This document shows, in pieces, positions 6,910-11,656 of a stretch of DNA of 11,656 nucleotides. A program made the position numbers and the translations under genes. Origin of the DNA: Bacteroidota bacterium (GTDB lineage Bacteria; Bacteroidota; Bacteroidia; Bacteroidales; Prolixibacteraceae); assembly GCA_023488865.1 (NCBI GenBank), contig JAMDDG010000429.1, positions 603-12,258 of the forward strand, in the 5' to 3' direction. The stretch's first letter is position 1. The number at the start of each line of letters is the position of its first letter. The notes beneath the pieces are model-generated. The model did no database searches, was not told the origin of the DNA, and saw only the letters and a program-made list of their open reading frames with translations.

Positions 6910-6946
6910 CTTATTTCTAACTATTTTCCTACAATCCATATCCGGG

Positions 6947-7438
6947 ATGAAACGCGTAATTATAGTTCGTCATGCCAAGACCATCCATCATGGTTATGAT
7001 CAGGATTTTGACCGGACGTTGACTGATCGCGGGAAAGAGGATGCTGAAAGAATATGCCACGAATTACTTAATATCCAATTAGTTCCCGATCTGATTATCT
7101 CCAGTCCTGCAGTTAGGACTACTCAAACCACACGTATTTTTGCCGATTTATTTGGCTACCCTGCCGGGAATATCCGGTATGAAAAGAAGCTTTACTCCGG
7201 CATGCAGACTACAACCTTTATTCAAATGCTGCAAGAGTTGGATGACTTACACACTACCGTGATGGTGGTTGGGCACAATCCAACCGTCTATTATTTCATT
7301 GATTGTCTCCTGCCCGAATTTTCGCTGGATGTTCCGACCTGTTCAACCATTGTCCTGGAATTTGATATTGACGAATGGTCGAAGCTGGAGAGCCATTCCG
7401 GCAAAATGACACACCGCTGGATACCGGATTTACTTTAG
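6947..7438 (+). CDS. SixA-like phosphohistidine phosphatase (histidine phosphatase superfamily)
   Basis: The product is a small cytoplasmic phosphatase of the branch that includes SixA, which in E. coli removes phosphate from histidine on phosphotransfer proteins. The 163-residue length fits the single-domain SixA type. The catalytic RHA form of the RHG motif is at the start: VIIVRHAKT with Arg8 and nucleophile His9. ISSPAVRTTQT supplies Arg57, and MVVGHNPTV supplies the second catalytic His110. No signal peptide is present. The physiological substrate in Bacteroidota is unknown to me; here it is not beside a histidine kinase or a PTS gene. The ATG at 6947 immediately precedes the first beta strand, as the family requires. 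The gap to the kinase is repeat-filled, so it is probably expressed separately. Confidence 0.92.
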   Translation: MKRVIIVRHAKTIHHGYDQDFDRTLTDRGKEDAERICHELLNIQLVPDLIISSPAVRTTQTTRIFADLFGYPAGNIRYEKKLYSGMQTTTFIQMLQELDDLHTTVMVVGHNPTVYYFIDCLLPEFSLDVPTCSTIVLEFDIDEWSKLESHSGKMTHRWIPDLL

Positions 7439-7690
7439 TTGCATCAGCTGTTCTGCTGACTGTAAAGTTGCAGAAAGAAAATCTTATAAATGGGGTCTTT
7501 TTAAGAAATTGTGAAAGGACTATTCATACAAGATTATGATTCCCATGCTATTACAACGACAAGACAATTTGTATCAATATAGATTTATGTTGATTATAGT
7601 CCTTCAAATTCATTTATTATTTTTTCTGCTCTAAGCGAATCCTTACATACATATATTCAATAATTTAAAATATTTTTTGTTAGCATTCTT

Positions 7691-7718
7691 AACATATTTT
7701 AACATATTTTAACATATT
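7691..7718. repeat. Three tandem copies of AACATATTTT
   Basis: Two exact decamers (7691-7700, 7701-7710) and a third differing at the end (AACATATTGG, 7711-7720) stand in exact 10-nt phase, about one helical turn. They lie about 45 nt upstream of the likely -7 box of the cassette, a suitable place for a regulator site or an upstream A/T element. Confidence 0.75.
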
Positions 7719-7760
7719 GGTGATTATTGCAATTGATATATTGAATACCTTCGCCAATAT

Positions 7761-7768
7761 TATATTTC
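7761..7768 (+). promoter_or_regulatory. Possible -7 box of the two-gene cassette
   Basis: TATATTTC differs from the TAnnTTTG consensus only in the last base. ATTG at 7740-7743, 17 nt upstream, could be the -33 element. The ATG at 7791 would follow a leader of about 15 nt. Confidence 0.4.
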
Positions 7769-7790
7769 CTGTCACATAATTTTTTTTACT

Positions 7791-8333
7791 ATGTGTGATT
7801 CATCTACATATCAAAATAGAGTTCACGATTTTGCAGAAAAGTCGGATCCTTTCATTTTTACAAATGATGGAATTGGCAATGCTGTAATTGTTTCAAAGGA
7901 AATCTTCGATCACGCTAAAGAAAATGTTTATATTTATTGTGGCCAGCTAAATAAAAAACTGACCTCAGATCAATTATATTTTAATTCATTAATATCATTT
8001 TTAGAAAGTGGGAAAAAACTTAAAGTTCTAGTCAGTGAAATTGATGGAGAATATAGTCCTGCACTTCAAAGAGTAATTGAAAAAAGCAAAGTAACTAATC
8101 AAGTTGAATGTAGATACCTTGAAAATAATGCAGATATAAATTCCCACTTTACATTTAATGGAAATAATAATGTCCATTTTACAGTTGCCGACAATAAGTC
8201 CTTCAGAATTGAGTTCGATCCAAAGGAATATAAAGCATTTTGTTCATTTAACAATATAGAAATATCAGGTAAACTCACATCAATTTTTCTGAAATATTTC
8301 GATTTAGCCTCACCTATTCCACATCTTTCCTAA
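7791..8333 (+). CDS. Protein of unknown function with a degenerate phospholipase-D-like C-terminus; first gene of a two-gene cassette
   Basis: I do not recognise a named family. The 180-residue product lacks a signal peptide and membrane segments. Residues 28-50 (GIGNAVIVSKEIFDHAKENVYIYC) and 67-82 (LISFLESGKKLKVLVS) look like the helix-strand units of a phospholipase-D-like fold. Residues 128-141 (VHFTVADNKSFRIE) resemble the strand that carries the HxK(x4)D motif, followed by a family-like end (KAFCSFNNIEISGKLTSIFLKYF). The catalytic lysine is absent: the HxK position reads H129-F-T, so this is probably a binding or sensing domain rather than a nuclease or lipase. The fold assignment is inference. 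The next gene, a membrane protein, starts 3 nt after the stop, implying translational coupling and a shared job. Codon use is strikingly AT-rich compared with the sugar genes, suggesting horizontal transfer. Confidence 0.8.
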   Translation: MCDSSTYQNRVHDFAEKSDPFIFTNDGIGNAVIVSKEIFDHAKENVYIYCGQLNKKLTSDQLYFNSLISFLESGKKLKVLVSEIDGEYSPALQRVIEKSKVTNQVECRYLENNADINSHFTFNGNNNVHFTVADNKSFRIEFDPKEYKAFCSFNNIEISGKLTSIFLKYFDLASPIPHLS

Positions 8334-8336
8334 TTC

Positions 8337-9056
8337 ATGAAATTCTCTGATTTTACAGCGTTAATTCAGATAATAATTAGTTTTTACTTTGCCTCGTTCG
8401 GACTTAGAATAGCAAAAACTATTTCTCAGAATAAGTATAATGATATCCTTGCAAAAAAGGAAACCTTTCGAAATTATATAGAGTATAGATCCAGAAAAAG
8501 ACTAAATTTAACTGATTGGGAAAGGTTTAATAAAATTGATGAATACGTTAAACGTTTTGATAACCAGTTCGATCATAGTCGAAAAATCTACGAAGAAATA
8601 TTTATTTTTTCTGGTCTTTATGGATTGATAATACTCTTTTCGACCGTTTTTTACGATAATAACACCCTTTTTGTACAGTTAAATAATACCGGATTATTAT
8701 ACTTTAATTTGTCCTTCATTTTCATATTAATTACCATTTTTATAAAGCTTTTTAAAAAAGAAATAAAGCCTTTATCAACAATTCGAATATTAGAATATAC
8801 GTTATTTCTAATATTTATTTTGGCAATTTCTATAATTTTAAATAGTTGCATAATTTTTAGTTTTTTAGATAATTTTTCACATGAAAACTTTATTCTAGCG
8901 ACTTTAATGATTCTCTCTTTTCCATATTTTTTATTCTATGCACAATGGAAATATTGTACACGTAGATTGGCTGAAGACCTTCCAAGTATAGATGCTCTTG
9001 CTAATGAATTTGTTATTTCAACTGAGAACTATTTAAATGAAAATATTAAAATTTAG
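8337..9056 (+). CDS. Integral membrane protein of unknown function, about five helices; second gene of the cassette
   Basis: No named family is recognised. The 239-residue product has hydrophobic segments at about 6-24, 87-105, 120-138, 152-176 and 184-203. Between the first two lies a 60-residue, highly charged, probably cytoplasmic block (25-86, with YIEYRSRKRLNLTDWERFNKIDEYVKRF). The C-terminal 35 residues (WKYCTRRLAEDLPSIDALANEF) are soluble. There is no transporter, protease or enzyme motif. It begins 3 nt after the stop of the PLD-like partner, so the two are very likely co-translated. A soluble probable sensor paired with a small multi-helix membrane protein is an arrangement seen in some anti-phage and toxin modules, but nothing in the sequence proves that role. 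A membrane anchor or a channel are alternatives. Codon use is as AT-rich as its partner. Confidence 0.82.
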   Translation: MKFSDFTALIQIIISFYFASFGLRIAKTISQNKYNDILAKKETFRNYIEYRSRKRLNLTDWERFNKIDEYVKRFDNQFDHSRKIYEEIFIFSGLYGLIILFSTVFYDNNTLFVQLNNTGLLYFNLSFIFILITIFIKLFKKEIKPLSTIRILEYTLFLIFILAISIILNSCIIFSFLDNFSHENFILATLMILSFPYFLFYAQWKYCTRRLAEDLPSIDALANEFVISTENYLNENIKI

Positions 9057-9223
9057 AAAATTAGTCCTATATAGTTGTAATAGTTGTAATCTGCATTTCC
9101 ACTGATTTTATAGGAAAACATTATTAAATACTGTTAATTGTTTATATCCTCTTTGTTTATAAATTTCTTAAATAAGGACACATTTATAGACCTTTGATTT
9201 TCAGTGGTTTTTCAGGATACTCC
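9057..9223. other. Gene-free AT-rich spacer after the cassette
   Basis: No coding frame is supported. It contains a 9-nt tandem duplication, TAGTTGTAA twice, at about 9073-9090. No strong terminator with a T-run was found, so the 3' end of the cassette transcript is not visible. Confidence 0.5.
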
Positions 9224-9510
9224 CTAAACAATTTGACTAAGCCAACTATTAAACCCTTTCCGGTATTCTGAAGGAGTTACTCCAGTATTATTTTCCAGAA
9301 TTGCTTGTTGAAATGGTTCCGATTGTTAAATCCACTATTCAGGTATAAATCGAAGATTCTCTTTCAGTATCCATCGGCTATTTTTAAGCGAATTCGACTT
9401 TGATCTGGTTCAGATATTCAAAAATGGAGTTACCCACATTCATCTAAAAAACCGTCACATATAAACCTACAGGTAAGAGAGCTGAAGCATGATCTTTAGA
9501 AACTCACCCC
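9224..9510 (-). pseudogene. Decayed AraC-family regulator, C-terminal DNA-binding domain
   Basis: On the minus strand three frames each carry part of one AraC-type double helix-turn-helix domain. First, 9443-9384 reads MNVGNSIFEYLNQIKVEFA then stop, the familiar fEYLNxIRxexA segment. Next, after stops and a frame change, 9351-9277 reads DLYLNSGFNNRNHFNKQF, the second recognition helix region. Then, after a further frameshift, 9304-9224 reads LENNTGVTPSEYRKGF and ends at a stop, the family's terminal TGxTPSEYRK signature. Upstream, to about 9510, DHASALLPVGLYVTVF may be the first helix-turn-helix. Several stops plus two frame changes mean no functional protein. The N-terminal half was not recognisable further upstream, so it is deleted or too degraded. 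An intact relative would bind DNA as a carbohydrate or stress regulator; it lies just before, and divergent from, the glycoside-hydrolase-like gene. The upstream boundary is approximate. Confidence 0.82.
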
Positions 9511-9650
9511 TTCATTTGAATAATGGAGTGAACATTTGAAATTTGTTTTCTTTTCTTAACCAGTTACAGGAATTGACAAACTCGTTATTTTAGAAGCGTT
9601 TTACAAAAAATCTTTAAATCAATTTGTTACATTTTTCTAAAATAAAATAT

Positions 9651-11656
9651 ATGACAAAAAAGTTGTTTTTATTTTTCTCATTGGTTATTGGCTTCTGCCT
9701 GGTAAACCCGATAGCAAGTGAGTGTCAGATGTTGAAACTTCATCGGGCAGAAAAAACCACCTTCCAAACTTCCGGACAATGGAAGCCTACCACCGATGTG
9801 CGGTCCGATGTGGCCATCGTCTATGGCACATCCGACCGGCCGGGAATGACCTTTGAACAGCGCGTTCAATCGTGGCGCGACCGGGGATACACGGTGCATT
9901 TTATGACCGGTATTGCCTGGGGTGGATATCAGGACTACTTCACCGGCAAATGGGATGGAATCAACCACCTGGGCGAAGGACAGGTAACTGCAAAGGGAGA
10001 TACAATCTGGCACGGGAAGCTAACCCCTTACCTTGTGCCTACTGCATCGTTTATCAAATACATGAACGAGAAACATATCAAACGGGTAATCGATGCCGGG
10101 ATCGATGCTATTTACCTCGAAGAACCTGAATTCTGGGCCCGCTCAGGCTATAGCTCGGCATTTAAAGAGGAGTGGCAAAAGTATTACGGGTTCCCGTGGC
10201 GTGCACCTCACGAATCGCCAGAGAATACCTACCTGTCCAATAAATTAAAATACCATTTATATTACAATGCGCTCAACCAGGTATTCACTTTCGCAAAAGC
10301 GTATGGCAAGAGCAAAGGGATGAATGTACGTTGTTATGTTCCTACCCACTCTTTGGTCAATTACTCTTCCTGGAAAATTGTAAGTCCCGAAGCAAGCCTG
10401 GCTTCCCTGCCTTGCGTTGATGGATATATTGCCCAAGTATGGACAGGGACTTCACGCGAACCCACCTATTATGACGGCATTAAAAAAGAACGCGTATTCG
10501 AAAATGCTTTTCTGGAATACGGTTCGATGGAATCCATGACAGCCCCTACCGGACGCAAAATGTTCTTCCTGACTGACCCGATTGAAGACTGGCCACGCGA
10601 TTGGGGCGATTACAAAAAAAACTACCAGGCCACTTTCACCGCCGAGATACTCTATCCAATGGTCAGCAACTACGAGGTGATGCCCTGGCCAGACCGTATT
10701 TATGAAGGATTATACAAGAAACCCAACAGCGACGAAAAGGAAAGAATTCCCCGGTACTATTCCACCCAGATGCAGGTGATGGTGAATTCGCTCAACCAGA
10801 TCCCGCGATCAGACAACCGGGTAAACGGGTCGTCAGGGATAGGTGTGGTGATGGCTAATTCACTGATGTTCCAGCGGTTTCCAACCCATGGCGGGTACGA
10901 AGATCCGCAGCTTTCCAACTTCTACGGACAGACTTTGCCGTTGTTGAAAAGAGGAATTCCGGTGAGCATTGTCCACCTCGAAAACGTTTCGTACCCAAAT
11001 ACTTTGAAAGACATTAAGGTGCTCATCCTTTCTTACTCTAATATGAAACCCATGAGTGCCGATGCGCACCAGTACATTGCAAACTGGGTGAAAAGAGGCG
11101 GCGTTTTGGTCTATTGCGGCCGCGATAACGACCCTTTCCAAACCGTTCAGGAATGGTGGAACAAGGGAAATTTCCACTACAAAGCCCCTTCGGAACATTT
11201 GTTTGAATTGCTGGGCCTCGAAAAATCGGCCAAAGAGGGCCAGTACCCCTGCGGTAAAGGAACCGTATCAATTGTACGCCAGGATCCCAAGGAATTCGTT
11301 CTCCAGGCAAATGAGGACAAGCATTTTGTGGATGTTGTCAAGCATCTGTACGAACAAAAGGCAAAGGCCGGATCCCTGGTATTCAAAAATTATTTCCGGT
11401 TAACCCGCGGAGCGTACGAAATTATTTCGGTGATGGACGAAAGTGTCAATTCGGAACCCTATACCCTCAAAGGGAAACTAATCGACCTGTTCGATCCGAC
11501 CCTTCCGGTTTTGAGCCAGAAAAAGGTAAATCCCGGAGAACAGGCTTACCTCTACAATATTGACCGGGCAGCCAATCCCCAAACCCCTCAAGTACTTGCT
11601 TCGGCATCAAGGATTTATAACGAGAAGATCAGCAAAGGAGGATACTCGTTTATAGC
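9651..11656 (+). CDS. Secreted glycoside-hydrolase-like protein (TIM barrel plus GH42-like domain), C-terminus outside window
   Basis: The open frame runs from the ATG at 9651 to the window end without a stop (668 residues seen). It opens with a Sec signal peptide (MTKKLFLFFSLVIGFCLVNP, cleavage probably near residue 23-26); the cysteine at 25 lacks a proper lipobox. Residues 53-353 show alternating strands and helices of a TIM barrel: DVAIVYG, YTVHFMTGIAWGG, GIDAIYLEEPEFW (150-162), MNVRCYVPTHS, VDGYIAQVWTG, KMFFLTDPIEDW, EVMPWPDRIYEG. The EEPEF acidic cluster after one strand is a candidate acid/base site. Residues 396-490 (IGVVMANSLMFQ, LKDIKVLILSYSN, YIANWVKRGGVLVYCG) resemble the flavodoxin-like domain that follows the barrel in beta-galactosidase GH42 relatives. 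The family and substrate are not identified. The divergent dead AraC gene suggests its former regulator was lost. Confidence 0.8.
   Translation, partial: MTKKLFLFFSLVIGFCLVNPIASECQMLKLHRAEKTTFQTSGQWKPTTDVRSDVAIVYGTSDRPGMTFEQRVQSWRDRGYTVHFMTGIAWGGYQDYFTGKWDGINHLGEGQVTAKGDTIWHGKLTPYLVPTASFIKYMNEKHIKRVIDAGIDAIYLEEPEFWARSGYSSAFKEEWQKYYGFPWRAPHESPENTYLSNKLKYHLYYNALNQVFTFAKAYGKSKGMNVRCYVPTHSLVNYSSWKIVSPEASLASLPCVDGYIAQVWTGTSREPTYYDGIKKERVFENAFLEYGSMESMTAPTGRKMFFLTDPIEDWPRDWGDYKKNYQATFTAEILYPMVSNYEVMPWPDRIYEGLYKKPNSDEKERIPRYYSTQMQVMVNSLNQIPRSDNRVNGSSGIGVVMANSLMFQRFPTHGGYEDPQLSNFYGQTLPLLKRGIPVSIVHLENVSYPNTLKDIKVLILSYSNMKPMSADAHQYIANWVKRGGVLVYCGRDNDPFQTVQEWWNKGNFHYKAPSEHLFELLGLEKSAKEGQYPCGKGTVSIVRQDPKEFVLQANEDKHFVDVVKHLYEQKAKAGSLVFKNYFRLTRGAYEIISVMDESVNSEPYTLKGKLIDLFDPTLPVLSQKKVNPGEQAYLYNIDRAANPQTPQVLASASRIYNEKISKGGYSFI

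Larger units (their letters stand above)
7439..7790. other. AT-rich gene-free spacer before the two-gene cassette
   Basis: No convincing coding frame on either strand. It contains a short non-T-tailed hairpin just after the phosphatase stop (TCAGC/GCTGA near 7445-7460), a three-copy decamer repeat and a probable promoter, both listed separately. It marks the left edge of a region clearly richer in A and T than the genes to its left. Confidence 0.6.

Noticed and set aside
7444..7462. Hairpin TCAGC/GCTGA after the phosphatase gene as a terminator
   Set aside because: The stem is only 5 bp and no T-run follows it.
7515..7604. 9-bp inverted repeat AAGGACTAT / ATAGTCCTT as a mobile-element end
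   Set aside because: The match is short, the arms are 72 nt apart, and such a pair is not rare by chance in AT-rich DNA; no target duplication was found.
9623..9635. Promoter for the secreted enzyme (TTTG and TACATTTT)
   Set aside because: The -7 match is imperfect and no element lies at the right upstream spacing; not strong enough to list.
10860..11386. Minus-strand open frames within the secreted enzyme region
   Set aside because: They overlap one another and lie antisense to the long plus-strand frame, which has a signal peptide and coherent fold pattern.

Overview
The window looks like a chromosomal segment from a member of the Bacteroidota. The evidence is the gene content (asnS directly upstream of rpoN, a FucP/GluP-family sugar permease next to a ROK kinase, an AraC-type regulator remnant, a secreted glycoside-hydrolase-like protein), promoters of the TAnnTTTG type instead of a classical -10 box, weak Shine-Dalgarno sequences, and several intergenic repeats of a style common in that phylum. 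No rRNA, tRNA, CRISPR array or intact transposase was seen.

Layout. 1-1645 (minus): the 5' end of rpoN (sigma-54), cut by the window edge, 8 nt downstream of a complete asnS. 1646-2044: intergenic, with the asnS promoter and a REP-like element made of three hairpins. 2045-2380 (plus): a small conserved-looking protein of unknown function. 2381-3130: a four-helix-bundle (23S rRNA intervening-sequence type) gene on minus, bracketed by inverted AT-rich repeats. 3131-4123 (minus): an aldo/keto reductase closely resembling E. coli YghZ. 4124-4376: divergent control region with a TAnnTTTG box and a perfect 9-bp palindrome beside it. 4377-6773 (plus): sugar permease and ROK sugar kinase, a likely uptake-and-phosphorylation pair. 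6774-6946: repeat-rich spacer with 10-nt periodicity. 6947-7438 (plus): SixA-like histidine phosphatase. 7439-9650: an AT-rich island holding a two-gene cassette of unknown function (a soluble protein with a degenerate phospholipase-D-like C-terminus, then a five-helix membrane protein 3 nt later) and, on minus, the wreck of an AraC-family regulator. 9651-11656 (plus): a secreted, glycoside-hydrolase-like protein that runs off the right edge.

How it fits together. The left side is housekeeping (translation and sigma-54). The middle is carbohydrate and carbonyl metabolism: the permease would import a hexose and the ROK kinase phosphorylate it, with the divergent reductase possibly handling aldehydes. 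The right side is accessory: the AT-rich pair looks horizontally acquired and is the best candidate for an undescribed system, possibly a sensor plus membrane effector. That role is inference from architecture only. The dead AraC gene next to a secreted polysaccharide-type enzyme suggests a remodelled carbohydrate locus.
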